Positions 22,640-33,892 are shown, numbered from the stretch's first letter. The stretch: 64,000 bases of DNA from Agrypnia vestita (GCA_016648135.1 JADDOH010002334.1:308826-372825), one strand, 5' to 3'. The notes: generated by a model not told the origin, from the sequence alone. Numbers and translations: made by a program.

Positions 22640-22797
22640 ACACCTCTGATGTGAATGATTTTATATATGTTTAATATTTGCTTTTGTTTATACATGTTTA
22701 TATATTTCTAAATTATTTATAACATTTACGAATTAAATTTGTGTTTGTAATGTAAATGTTATATAAAAAATAAACTTAATTGAATTGAATTGTATTT
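22640..22797 (+). mobile_element. LINE 3' tail, possible
   Basis: A+T-rich 3'-UTR-like sequence ending ATAAAAAATAAACTTAATTG and AATTGAATTG. The end carries AATAAA-like signals and a short repeat tail. There is no attached coding region. Confidence 0.35.
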
Positions 22798-22799
22798 TA

Positions 22800-25490
22800 G
22801 ATATTTAACAAATAAGGGGCAGAATGATAGAGTGAGAAAGCATATTATTGAGGGTGGTGGACTCGCCGCAGTTATAGATTAACCCTCACCCCAAATCAAG
22901 ATGGATTGATCTCGATTGAACCATTTGCACCAACGGCAGCGTGATAGACATCTCACCCTTGCCAATGACATAATCCATACAATGTGATCTCGACACGTCC
23001 CGGTATATCGATGCGGGCAGATTTTATCTGTGTACGGACATATATCGTATCGGACGCACAGCCCTTAATTTGCTCGTCAACGTGACCCAAAGCCATTTTT
23101 TTTTATTTTCAAAGCCATTTTGGTTACATTCAATTCCGTATCACTTATTCAATTGTTTTTGTGGTTTTTGAAATGTAAACATTCACTCGCGTCCCTAAAA
23201 ATTTAAAACAAACGTAACCTTAGAAAAATATAACGAAAAGTGACGTCATATTCGTTAACACGGTGATTACATATATTATTCAGAACCCATGATTTTACTT
23301 TCCGGTGACGAGGTAAAAATACATCTATCTAAAAATTTAAATTAATTTATTAAAGAAAAAATTAATCTACTTACACAAAACGTAATACTTAAGAACCGAT
23401 TTCTATTCTTTTTTTTAAATATAGTTCAATTTCACCTTTCCTCTTTTCTCTTTTCTGGTGAACATAACCGTAAGAGTAGGTATTTCTTAATCAATTTTTT
23501 GTAGCAGTGGAAAAAATGATTGAGATGAAACAGTACATCAAACATAAATTTAATAAGATAAATTATAGAAGTCTCACAGAGATGAAGCTATTTATATGAG
23601 AAACATATATGGCAGTCATTTGTACGGGCCAGAGCTTACAACCTGTATGGGCTGGCTTAAGTGATCACCCTACACAATGCAACGTTCACCAATTCCATCG
23701 TAAGAACATCCACACATCGAATTTTTGAAAATTTTATACCTTCCAAATAGGAATAATTCGGATTTTTCGAGGGGCTATGCTACTGACATATTTTGTCTCT
23801 TCTCATGAAACAGTATACATAGATTTATAATCCCGCAGTGAATAAATCCAGTAATTGTGTTCTCAGAACATGCCTTCATATAAAAATATTGTTGATAAAA
23901 TATTTTATTTATAATACGTTAATTTGAACACAATACCACCGTCTACCACTGTGCAAAAATATATTTGATAAATATTTCAATTTATATATTAATTTTTAAA
24001 AAATGCTGAAAAAATTGTCACTTTAAAGTAACATTTACAACATTATATTTTCAAGGGATCGTTTCATTTTTTGTATATTTTTTAATGATTTTGGTAGTTT
24101 CACTTGTACGTTTGTATGAGATGATTGAGTTATATTCAAAGGATTAAACTAAATTAGAGTAATACTGCCTGCCAAGTCACCTTCAGACACGTACCCGCGT
24201 AAATCGTGAAGTCTAACTTGGCTCTTTTTTAGATTTACAGGTAGATATTTGACTGCTATAGTTATTTAACAGATTAGGGTTCTTAATACCTACTACGTAT
24301 ATTGAATTTATTACAGCAAGATTTTTATTGAATTGGTGTTCCAAAAGAATAATGCAGAGGGGAGTACTTTTGCTACCGCTTTGTCTGGCAACCCACAGAT
24401 GGCGTCAGGACTCTGTCACACGGTTTTCAACCTGTATTAATTATATGATGTAATGGAAATGGTGCAACAATTTGTTCTAGTAAAATACTTCAACGGTACA
24501 TAATGATTTGAATCAAGCATTACCAACGCACTGTGTATCAATTCTGAGAAAAAGATAAATAAGAAGAATATGTGTAGAAGGAAGAATGTTCTTAAAAGCA
24601 TGCAAACTTTTTTACTTCTTACGTCATGTTTTCATTCACTCGCCCGTATTCCAAAAATAACAATATTTATCTAAGATCTTAATCCCAACACTTAATAGAC
24701 GGAAATAAAAATAAAAATAAACGAGACGTGAGTATACATCGGTAGTGTGGTCAGAAAGAGAAAGAAGTACATGACGGTAACCGTCAAACGTCAAATATAA
24801 AAACATTCCAACAATATTTCTCTTTCTATGGTCCAACGCAATGACAATTTTGCCATAATTTTAGTGCATATGAAATAATATTTTTTCTATTAGCTTTAAG
24901 TACAGCATTAGTACTTATTTGATGTAATTTTTAGTCGAAACGTGAGAATTTTGAGGTTACGTTTGCGGCAGAGCAAAACTGTCAGACCAGACCACCCGAA
25001 TCGAAAAACACATATAAAGGTATTTACTTTGAGAGAGATACGTGAAAATATACAAATATTCTTATTTAAGTACGACGAACACCGAACACTGACGTATACC
25101 TACGTCTAGTTTATTTTTTGATTTTATTTTCGTCTATAAATTGGGATAAAGATCTTACATCCCAGGGATATTCCTATTTTCGGAGTACGAGCGACTATTT
25201 GACATTGTGTTTAATTATTCAACCACTAGAATACCTAACGACAATGTATCATTGTTTTCTAAGTTGTCGAAAACTGTCGACGACGAACATTGTTTTGAAC
25301 GCTAACCACAGTTGTAGTTTGTTCCCTTTGTAATAATTCAAAGTCCTTTAGAGTACCCGACCAAACTTTTTGTACGGCCCTGTGGTCAACGCGTACATAC
25401 GATTTAATAAGGTGTACAAAATTTTGGTTGGTGAGCGGTTATAATACTATACTAACTATACACCCGTGAAAAATTGCTGAGAATGAAATG
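22800..25490. other. Unassigned; CRE site at 23241
   Basis: 22860-23100 is clearly less A+T-rich and may be single-copy or an old LTR; I see no motif that decides it. A perfect TGACGTCA lies at 23241-23248. The rest is A+T-rich without a supported feature. Confidence 0.35.
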
Positions 25491-25493
25491 GTT

Positions 25494-25670
25494 CACGTCT
25501 TTGCTAAGCCCTAGTAACACAGTATATTTTTGACGGTCCACCGAGCTGGTTCGGGTTTTCTAGCCTCCCTTCAAACCCAGCCCCATCTCCGGCCGTTTGA
25601 TTTGTTTTTTTAGCCGTGAATTTGAACGAAATGACGGACGTTACACGAAGATACGGATAGACAGACAGAC
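25494..25670 (+). mobile_element. SINE-like family S2, copy 1 (degraded)
   Basis: It shares TAAGCCCTA, GGTCCACCGAG, CCCATCTCCGGCCGTTTG, TTAGCCGTGAATT and a GACAGACAGAC end with 46212-46455. The tRNA-like head is damaged: the B box visible in the other copy is replaced by CTTCAAACCCAG. It ends 35 bases before a MITE. Confidence 0.6.
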
Positions 25671-25704
25671 ATATTTGATATCTTCACAAAGCTAGAAGCA
25701 ATCT

Positions 25705-25987
25705 TTATATCGTCGCTGTATATATAATTAAGCCTATGTGCCGTTTTAGTACATTCTGAGATAAACGAATGAAACTGATTTAAAAAATAATTGCGCAGAC
25801 TAGATTTATAAAAAATATTTTAAAACTAGGAATTACTAGAAATTACTAGGCAGACTTGCCAGATGAACGGCAATGTTTTTTTTAGAATATCTCCATTATT
25901 TATATGAAAAATTGACAAATTGATTCGTTCATCTATGAATGTGTTAAAAGGCACATTGGCTTTATTATATATACAGCGACGATATAA
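25705..25987. mobile_element. MITE with about 65-bp terminal inverted repeats
   Basis: The left arm starts TTATATCGTCGCTGTATATA and continues to AACGAATGAA (about 25705-25775). The right arm (about 25920-25987) is its reverse complement, including GTGCC, TTTTA and ACATTC blocks, with a few mismatches. The central 140 bases are not coding. Target duplication uncertain; superfamily not assigned. Confidence 0.8.
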
Positions 25988-26389
25988 TAAAATAATATCT
26001 TTACATCAGGTTGATATTACTCTTTATTATTTTATTATAAATTGAGTATTGAATATTTTTACATCTAATTAATTTAAGAATGTTTCTTCTTAGATGATTC
26101 TTATCAACCTGTTTTGTTGAATTAGCAATTTTTAATATCTCTTTCGTTACTTATGTATAAAATAGCGCAGCAATATTGAAAATGAGGAGCAATAATAGAT
26201 TAACAAATTATTTATCTTATTTTTCCAACGAACTTTTTTTTTCTAATTTTATATGCAAACGTATTTTTAATGATAAAATTTGATAGATACGATAATAAGG
26301 ATATAAATATGTACGGCATATTAATACAGTTAAATTACCAAGATTTCTTATTTGAAATTTCTAAAGCGGTCGATAGAAAACAAGGTCCG

Positions 26390-26626
26390 CAATATACTCT
26401 TCACATGCATGTTACTCTAACTAAAGGCTAACATGCACACCTTTAGTTAGCCTTTAGTTAGAGTAACACGCATGTGAAGAGTATTTTGTGAAGGTGTTGG
26501 TATGTAAATAATACTTCTTGTGGTGTGTACTGATATTCACATGCTAGTTTAGTGGTTGTCCTGACGGACAGACGGGTTACGAAACCGGTAGATAAAATAG
26601 TAATTTTTAGTAGTTACATACCAACA
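26390..26626 (+). mobile_element. Palindromic Penelope-type element, truncated (family A hammerhead)
   Basis: A short palindrome (26394-26484), with CACATGCATGTTAC on the left and GTAACACGCATGTG on the right, aligns with the centre of the 382-bp palindrome at 32975-33356. The right arm continues through GTGGTGTGTACTG to a hammerhead-like motif. The left arm stops at the palindrome, so this is a one-armed copy. TGTTGGTATGTAA (26495-26507) and its reverse complement (26614-26626) flank the ribozyme segment. Confidence 0.65.
26557..26594 (+). ncRNA. Hammerhead-like motif, decayed stem II (family A)
   Basis: TGTC (stem I), CTGACGG (core with the last A changed to G), GACGGGTTAC (shortened hairpin), GAAA at 26581-26584, the palindrome ACCGGT at 26584-26589, then A and GATA. 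GATA still pairs with TGTC through one G-U. The broken stem II and the core change make activity unlikely. Confidence 0.45.
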
Positions 26627-26629
26627 TAA

Positions 26630-28270
26630 ATAATGTAAGGCCGATCATTTTAAAACTTTAGGGATGGTCTGTAGAACCTTTCAACAATATATACACATAT
26701 TTCTTTCATTAAAAATGTTGACATAACATATTTTTGACGTTAATGTTGTGCCTAAATGCCCCCAGTAGTCGATGAACTAAAAAAAATTAGAAAATATATA
26801 GAAATGTAAAAATTAGAGGATTTATTAAAGTAACGATTTTCCTCCAAAAATTTGACCTGCATATTTATGACAAAAAAAATGTTTAAAATAATTTTGTTCG
26901 TATTTTTTAGTTCATATAGAAAGTTTTATTATTATTCAACTAAAAATCCTTTAATGGAATCGATCAATTGTTAAACGTAGTTATAGTAGCCGAAAAAGAC
27001 GTATTTGAAATTGTAAGTGCAAAAAAGTAATATTTATTAACAACTTAAATTAAAATGTCTGACCACAAAGATAAGACTTTATTAAAAATATTAATAATAT
27101 AAAAAGACTCGATAATTTCCTTTTGTCCCAAAAACATTTATTTAGAATATGCTCCCGATTACCCGAAACCATTTAGTGGGGCGGCAGAAAGATACGAAAA
27201 TAATTAGTAATTAGATATAAAATGTTGCCGCTCGAAATGATGTTCGCGATTTCGCCGACTAAATTTCTGCGCAATCACGAACAGCGAAATCCACCCAAAA
27301 CAAAAAACAAATGCGGGGCAGGGGCGAACATTAGGCGGTAAACGCGCGTTCAGTGCGTGGCTTTCATTGCGTAGCGGCTGTCTGCTCCGCTTTTTTATGC
27401 TAAATTATAGTTCTGCAAAAATGTTTACTTTTGGCCAATTTCATTTTATTTATTTTTTTTATTTTGGGAAACGTACAGTACAATGTAATAAAAAAATGTA
27501 AATAATATCAAAAAAATATTCGTTTAGTATGGACCAGTGAAGTTTCCTCGAAGCTGGTAAAAAAAAACTAAGTAAAACACAATGATAAAGAATATGTGAT
27601 AAATAATAAATATTTAAATTATGATAATGCATAAAATGGGAGGGGTGGGAAGAGGGAGGGAATGGGATTCAATTAAAGAAGTATCAAATTTATTTCAATA
27701 ACTATAAATGAGATTACGAAGTTTTATTTTAAATAAAAGCAAATTGTCAATAAAAATGTCTAGATTGTTTGTAGAATTTAACTGATTGTATTTTGAAGTG
27801 GAACGAGTTACAAAGCAGTTATTTAAGTAGATAGTCCTACCAAAGTTTGGGTAAAATTATTTGAACGTTTTGTTTGAGTATGTAGGACAACTTAAACCTA
27901 TTTGCTCTAATAAATAGGGTGAGTCAACCGAGTTATTCATTTTTTATATATTAGATTTTATAAAGATAACACAGATCTTGTATGCATACTCGATTTGATA
28001 GAGGAGGAATTCTATGGTAACACTCACATTCTGTGTATGAGTTGAATTCTAAACGGGAACGGAAATTTAAAATTTTGAGAAATTTGTGTTGCATATTTTC
28101 TGTATGTAGTAGTATGCTCACTGTATGTAGAATAATGAGTATTCCAGACTACTGATCCAAACTCCAGTTGACTGCTTGACAGTTGATTTTATAATCTTGA
28201 TGTTATTTGTAGCAAGATTTTTTTTTATATCCTTTCGCTTTTATAATTAGGTAACGGCTATTCTTTAATA
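26630..28270. other. Unassigned, with a GC-richer patch at 27160-27400
   Basis: 27160-27400 has several CpGs and a TTCAGTGCG that fits a weak initiator on the plus strand near 27350. There is no TATA box, no donor site close by and no ORF, so a promoter call would be weak. The remainder is plain A+T-rich DNA. Confidence 0.3.
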
Positions 28271-28273
28271 TAT

Positions 28274-28782
28274 TGTCACGAGAGTCTAAAAGTTGTAACT
28301 AAACATTATCGAAGCCTCTCAAACAGTTCACATGAATCTAGAATCAACTATCCTATTCGAAAAAACGATAAAACCCTAAAAATATGGAGAAACTAGTCGA
28401 ACTTCCTCGAAAATTCGCGGAACAAACATTTTTTGTATAAAAACATCACGGTCGAGCGAACGAGCTGAGTGATTTCTAACATTTCTGCAATTATATATAT
28501 AAACAGGAACTGTGCGAATTGACCAGAGAAACAAGCGATGACATAGGCGCGAGTGACTTCTTGCGCAAAATTGAGAACATCTACCTGGCTTTAGACAAAA
28601 AACGCAGCAATGATTGCAGTGACGTAAATTAGTGTGAACCTGTGTGAAATATACTTGAAACAATCAGTGTGAATTTAGGAACGGTGCTCTGATTAAATTA
28701 GTGACTAGTGACTTTGTGTGAGAAATAAAAATCTATTTTGTTTAGTATTTAATTTTCCTCCCACAGCCACGATCCCGTGACA
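28274..28782 (+). mobile_element. Solo LTR, Ty3/gypsy-like, 509 bp
   Basis: It begins TGTCACGAGAGTC and ends CCCGTGACA, so the ends are short inverted repeats with TG...CA. It is flanked by ATAT on both sides (28270-28273 and 28783-28786), a 4-bp target duplication of the kind preferred by errantivirus-type gypsy elements. Inside are TATAAAAA (28436-28443) and AAATAAAAAT near 28725, giving the U3-R-U5 layout. No primer-binding site or gag/pol follows, so the internal region was lost by recombination. A 95-codon minus-strand ORF inside it is not a gene. Confidence 0.8.
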
Positions 28783-28789
28783 ATATCAT

Positions 28790-30080
28790 TTAGTATGCGA
28801 CAATAAAAATTACTGAAGCAATATGGAAATTGAAATGTAGAAGTTTTTTCCTTATTATGTACGCCTAAATAAACAGTTTGCCTAAATAAATAAAAGTAGA
28901 GTAAAAATGAAATCAGTAGTAAAAGAATGCTGGATTTTTTCTAAAGGTTCTTAGACAAATCTTGAGAGCCGTATATACACAGCAGAAGATAATCAGGGCC
29001 TATGCAAATTGTTTAAAGAGCCTCCAATCACACGCCACATCGAATCGAAAGATTTCGTCGAGCCGGTCTCGTAGCAAGAATAGCAAGCCGCTCGTCCGAA
29101 AAACAAAAAACCTTCAAGAATTGAGAGACGCGTGTTTTATTTTTTTAAATATCTAATTAAGCACAAAGACATTGAAGGTGACCCACCACATACCCTGGGC
29201 TGTTTTATGTGCCGAAGCGTCCATATCAGCCCAACAAATTCGCCGCCTGGTTGGCATTATTTTATGCTAAAGCGTCCTCTCCGCCCGGCCTTGCGTCCCA
29301 GCATTACAAGAAACAAGACCAGGCGAGTCGGTCGCGCAAAACCTTCAATGTCCCATGCTAAAAGTCTTTATTTTTTAAAAGGGGTTTTACAAAAGTAAAA
29401 TAAAAGAACATCTATAATCTAAAAAATACAATATAAGAACACCCGAGGAGACATCGCACGGGACAAAAATAAATCAACACCCCTCCCTGGAAGGAAAGGG
29501 ACAAAACAAAAATAAAAACATGTAGCACTTGTGTCAGAAGAGGCTAAAACTACCGGTATGACACCGATTCAGGAAAAACAACATAAAAATTGACAAAATA
29601 TGATACAAAACAGAAAGATAACATGGTAGTGCAAATAAAATGGAAAGTAACGATATAAAACACAATAAAATTAACAAGAATGTAAAGAGAAAAATGGTAG
29701 TAATAAACAAGCAAAGTAAAATCTTAAACAAATTATTAAAAGAAAACAAAGAAAGACCGAGGCAGGGCAGCATGATCAAGGGTACATCAGGACCACAGAG
29801 CAGGACCCCTCAGGATTTCCCAACGGGTCACCCGAATTCCCACGAACACTTTAAAAAGTCTGAAGTTATCCTCACAACTCACAAGGTCAGCATTTGTAAG
29901 ACAAAGACAGTCACAGAGTGTCCAAAAGTTTAATGGATGATGTTATTAATACCTTAATATTTCAGTTAACGTGCATTCTGCACACAAAAAGTCGGCGCTA
30001 TCATCATCGGCAACATCAATGGCGTTTCAGAAGAAGCCGCTACTACTGCAATTACTCAAAGGTACAAAATCACACAATGA
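28790..30080. other. Mixed repeat remnants
   Basis: 29160-29345 (plus) is the second copy of the coding-like repeat at 18893-19132. A basic 64-codon ORF (28962-29156) is Ser/Arg/Lys-rich with no known motif. 29990-30080 holds a short open frame with VGAIIIGNINGVSEEA, bounded by TTTCAG and CAAAGGTAC like a small exon. None of these can be assigned. Confidence 0.35.
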
Positions 30081-30084
30081 GGTT

Positions 30085-30260
30085 TCCTGTCCCTGCGGAA
30101 TTTATTTTTATTTTATTTATTTTTCATTTATTGGTTTTCTTACAGCCATATAATTAATAACTCTTGAAAAAAAACAATTATTGATGTACAGAGCCTTGGA
30201 TCAATTACAAGAAAACACATATATACAAGAATATATCAACCAGGATCGATAAAAAAATAA
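30085..30260 (-). mobile_element. LINE 3' tail
   Basis: On the minus strand the sequence ends in AAATAAATAAAATAAAAA after ACCAATAAATGAA. It aligns over about 150 bases with 61030-61180 (CATTTATTGG, CTTACAG, ATATAATTAAT, ATTGATG). A TG-rich microsatellite follows in both copies (30283-30365 and 61185-61210), so the repeat extends at least that far. Confidence 0.65.
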
Positions 30261-30672
30261 GAAAAAACAATATGTCAAATAGTGAGTTTGTGTGTGTATT
30301 TGTGTATTTTTATGTGTTCTTGTGTGTATGCGTTTTTATGTGTTCGTGTGCGTGTTCACATGTGTGGGAAGAAAAGTATCATAGCGCGAGTTTATACGTA
30401 ATAGATTTTGTAAACTGCTCAAAACTTAAATATAAAATATCGAGATCTGCATAGGCCATGTCATAGGTATCTAGAACTCCGTTAATAATACAGGTTTTAC
30501 CGTAGTTTTCTCTCCAAGTCATTATTATTCTTCAAGTCATCCGTCAAAAAATTTTTGGTGTTTACTGTGTCTTTTAGTCTTGTTCCAGTGATTATATCGT
30601 TGTTGCAATTTGACATATTTTCGTAGAATTCAGTAGTTTTTGATCCTCTTCGTAATCCTCTCTCATTTATAT

Positions 30673-31102
30673 TATCGCGAGAGTCTAAAACGATAAAAAC
30701 TTCACGTAATTGAGAATATTACTGCACTTTATACGCTTTATAATAAAATGTAATTCACTAGAAACGTAGTAAGGTTGGTCGATCATTTTCGAGGATTCGC
30801 GAAACGTCTAGAACATTGGGTCTTATAAATACGCAGCGGCATCGTGTTGAACAAATGGTTGTTTTGACAAGTGAGACGAGACCATAGAAAGTAAAACCAG
30901 AGATTAGAAGCGACCGGTGAGACCAGCGACAATAAACAAAAAAATGCATACCTACGTATCTCGAGTGATGAGTATAAAATTGGTGTGAATTAAAGAACGA
31001 TGCTCCGATTAAATTCGTATCCTCTAATATAAGTGTATTAATAAAACTTATTGTTAATTTTAAGTGCTTAATTTGTCTCCCCACTGCTACAATTCAATGA
31101 CA
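30673..31102 (+). mobile_element. Solo LTR, second copy of the gypsy-like family, 430 bp
   Basis: It starts at the mutated end TATCGCGAGAGTCTAAAA and ends CAATGACA, and aligns with the ends of the LTR at 28274-28782. ATAT lies on both sides (30669-30672 and 31103-31106). TATAAATACG near 30828 is a TATA box and AATAAAAC near 31043 a poly-A signal. The interior shares only patches with the other LTR, so this is a diverged subfamily. A 108-codon minus-strand ORF across it is spurious. Confidence 0.75.
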
Positions 31103-31584
31103 ATATTTTAGTTTGAAATCAGATGTTTAACTTAATTTTTATTGATGTGAAGATTGTTGATGGCGTGGATGTAAACTGAGCCATGCCCTCATTTGCCCTG
31201 TAGCAACTAGTTCTTCTGCCGGTCCGGTATAACAACATTTTGATATGAGCTCAAATAGAGAATGAGAGCTGGAATGACGGATTGAAATTGTTAAATTACG
31301 TCACATGTTTTGCGGAGCCTCCCTGACCCATCGTAAATAATTAACCTAGGTAAGGTATAATCGAATCAATAATTTTGTATTTACGATACAGCCTCTGTGA
31401 TCCTAACTAATTAATGCAAGGACGTGATCGGATTTTTGATTATAAGTCAATAAATTTAACAGTGAATTTGGATCTGCGGTTTGCAAGTTAAACATCATTT
31501 AATCGATAGGTTGGTATTTTGGAACAAACTTGATTGGTTCCAGAAACTCGTTCATAATAACATCTGTTCGTTTGAGCATGCATT

Positions 31585-31670
31585 GAAATATATGTATTTA
31601 GGAGTATTCAATTCAGGCACAGACCTTGAAATATATGTATTTATGAGTATTCAATTCAGGCACAGACCTT
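31585..31670. repeat. 43-bp tandem duplication
   Basis: GAAATATATGTATTTAGGAG begins at 31585 and, with one change, at 31628. Both units run through TTCAATTCAGGCACAGACCT. Confidence 0.9.
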
Positions 31671-31674
31671 GGAA

Positions 31675-32705
31675 TATTTTTAATAAAATCATTTAAAAAT
31701 ATCAGGTACTTACCTAATAAATTGCTGTTTTATATAGAAAAAGTTAAACAATTTTTTTATGAAAGTATATATTTAATCAATCGTAGTATTGCCTATTGTT
31801 ATCGATGCACTATTGCCATTTTAATGGAATTTTATTAAAACTTTTGCTAAAGAAATTCTGGGGACGAGAATTGATGAATTCTTTAAAAGCATCATTCACC
31901 GCCTTGTCGGAGTTAAAAAATTTCGAGTTGATGCAAAGTGAAGCAATTAAGTCAAAAACGCACCGTGCGCTCATTCGCAGTGTTTTTTCCATTTTGAACT
32001 CGTCCACCTTCTTGCATCGTCTCATACAAGCTCTTCGATTGTTGCTAAAGCCATCCTCAAATATTTAGTATTAGGTTCCTTACCTATGAAATGCAGTTTT
32101 TTAATACTGGCTAGTTTGAATTTCGATATCTTGTATTGATGTCATAATAAAGCTATGATTTATTATTTTTATTGATTTATTATTTGATTAATTTTTCAAA
32201 ATTAGGTATTCATAAGTTTTCCCGTCGATTGTTTATTCTTCGATATCGCTGTGTCTGCGCGACCATGGATAAAATGAAAATTCGCATTTTTCGAATAAAG
32301 TTCCGTAGTGACACTAATGCTGCGCAGACACCACTCAATACATTTGTCATGACGGCATGCCAAGTCTTTTGCGGAGGTGATTTTTTTTTTTTATTATTCA
32401 CACTTATCAATGTACTAATTTAAAGTATTATGTTATTGTAAAATTTCAGAAAAAAAATTGCCGCTTCATGTTTATTCCCGTGGAGCCACCACCATAACTC
32501 AAATGCAACATTTTTCAATGCCCATTTGTTTGGAAAAAGAACATGTATTTATTTTGAATGGAATATCTTAAATTCCACAACCATTCGATTTGAAAAAAAA
32601 CGGTTTTTATAAAATTTGGGATCAACTTGAAAAAATATTTTTTATGAAATTATTGTTATTAACAAATAGCTTATAGAGTTTACGTTTATAAAAATATTTT
32701 ATAAA
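31675..32705. other. Unassigned
   Basis: Overlapping ORFs occur on both strands at 31796-32068 and 31810-32025, and again near 32172-32423. They are mutual shadows of 65-90 codons with no recognisable motif. The composition at 31840-32050 and 32230-32370 is slightly richer in G+C and could be an old coding repeat. Confidence 0.3.
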
Positions 32706-32709
32706 ATAA

Positions 32710-32965
32710 ACATTCATATCTCTGGCATTCTTAGTCAGAGGAAGAGTTGAGAATGCCAGAGGAATGAATACCATGAAGAATCCCCTTGGCAACCCCAGAA
32801 AGAAGATGGCCGGTGAGTCGCCCCAGATGAAAACACAATGGGTGTGGACTGATTGACTCATACGGAAGCAGCGCAAGACAGGGGAATATGAAAGCACCTT
32901 GTCGAGTCCTTGGGCCTTCGACCCTATTACGACAGCGGGGTGAAGATGATAATGATGAAAATAAA
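32710..32965 (+). pseudogene. LINE RT C-terminal fragment (family L2)
   Basis: The plus strand reads RMPEE, then stops, RIPLATPERRW and VSRPR, matching the L2 C-terminus (compare 21335-21670 minus). The 3' end runs through CCTTGTCGAGTCCTTGGGCC into GAAGATGATAATGATG. It carries at least three in-frame stops. It ends ten bases before the 382-bp palindrome, and the tail may have served as that element's insertion point. Confidence 0.75.
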
Positions 32966-33006
32966 CATATAAATGTTAAATTAGTATAAACCACTACCAG
33001 ATTTTA

Positions 33007-33048
33007 GGTCTACCGGTTTCGAGACGTACCCGTCTCTTCGTCAGGACC
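33007..33048 (-). ncRNA. Hammerhead-like motif, left arm (family A)
   Basis: Mirror image of the motif at 33278-33319, read on the minus strand: GGTC, CTGACGA, A, GAGACG, GGTA, CGTCTC, GAAA, ACCGGT, A, GACC. Every element is intact. Confidence 0.55.
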
Positions 33049-33277
33049 ATCACTATACTACTATGTTCACAACACTATACACCACAACTATAGTACTGTT
33101 AACCTTTCACCAATATTTATCACATGCATGTTAATCTTGTCAAACACAAGCATGCACTAACTTGCCTAGTCAGTGCATGCTAGTCTTTGACAAGATTAAC
33201 ACGCATGTGATAAATATTGGTGATTAACAGTACTGTGGTTGTGGTGCATAGTGTTGTAAACATAGTAGTATAGTGTT

Positions 33278-33319
33278 GGTCCTGACGAAGAGACGGGTAC
33301 GTCTCGAAACCGGTAGACC
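33278..33319 (+). ncRNA. Hammerhead-like motif, right arm (family A, best copy)
   Basis: GGTC (33278-33281, stem I), CTGACGA (33282-33288), A, then a perfect 6-bp hairpin GAGACG-GGTA-CGTCTC (33290-33305, stem II), GAAA (33306-33309), the palindrome ACCGGT (33309-33314, stem III, pairing only between two molecules), A17 at 33315 as the predicted cleavage position, then GACC (33316-33319), which pairs with GGTC. The order matches a type I hammerhead of the minimal, dimer-requiring kind known from Penelope-like elements and retrozymes. One extra A between core and stem II departs from the classic core. Confidence 0.6.
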
Positions 33320-33359
33320 TAAAATCTGGTTTAAAAGTGGTTTATATTAATTTAACAAA

Positions 33360-33890
33360 CACCCGATGATGTCTTGCTTCAAATTTTACGCTTTAAATAT
33401 TAATAATATATAAAATTACCATAAAAATATCAATTTTTAAGAAGAACGTCTTTTCTAAAAAAAGAGAATTTAAAAAAAATCTCAAAGCTCCCGCACTGAC
33501 ACGACCGTTGTATTATTACGATACATGATTTTCGAGAAACAAGAGTCTTGTTTAAAAGAATTTGGATTTGCCTCATTTATTATCTGTGTGTTTCTGTCAC
33601 CCCCCGCCCAGAGATCGAGGCCCCGGGCTCCGCTCAAAACATTGTAATCCGTAAATAGGCTCTTCGTTATGACGTCAGGAAACTTCTGAATCTTTTAAGG
33701 GTCCCAGATTTTCCAGCGATCCAGATTAATTAAGGAACATTTCTGGATGGAACATTTGGATTTTGTGCGAAATCCATTTTCGCAAAATTGCTCATCCAAC
33801 ATTCTGATGCGCGATGTTTTTAAAAATCTTATTTTTTGTGTGTAAAAAGAGTTCCTGTTTTGAGTAATGGTTGATTTTTGAGAATTTTTA
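33360..33890. promoter_or_regulatory. GC-richer stretch with a CRE site; possible regulatory DNA
   Basis: 33480-33730 has lower A+T than its surroundings, a CCCCCCGCCC run, CCCCGGGCTCCG and a perfect TGACGTCA at 33670-33677. There is no ORF and no repeat match. It could be conserved single-copy regulatory DNA; only cross-species comparison can show that. Confidence 0.3.
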
Positions 33891-33892
33891 CT

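Larger units (their letters stand above)
32975..33356. mobile_element. 382-bp palindromic element with a hammerhead-like motif on each strand
   Basis: Two arms of about 190 bp are reverse complements, from GTTAAATTA (32975) to TTTAAC (33356), with the axis near 33165. Small differences (for example TTAGTATAAACC against TTAATATAAACC) show that the arms have started to diverge. Each arm holds the same ribozyme-like segment near its outer end. This inverted-dimer structure is what a Penelope-type or snap-back retrotransposition event could leave. The one-armed relative at 26390-26626 supports a repeated family rather than a chance palindrome. Confidence 0.8.

Noticed and set aside
27230..27400. 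Strong promoter call in the GC-rich patch
   Set aside because: Only a weak initiator match; no TATA box, DPE, donor or ORF agrees with it.
30758..31084. 108-codon minus-strand ORF
   Set aside because: It lies wholly within a solo LTR, antisense to its transcription signals.
28274..31102. One LTR retrotransposon with two LTRs
   Set aside because: Each LTR has its own ATAT flanks, the two LTRs differ strongly, and there is no primer-binding site, gag or pol between them.
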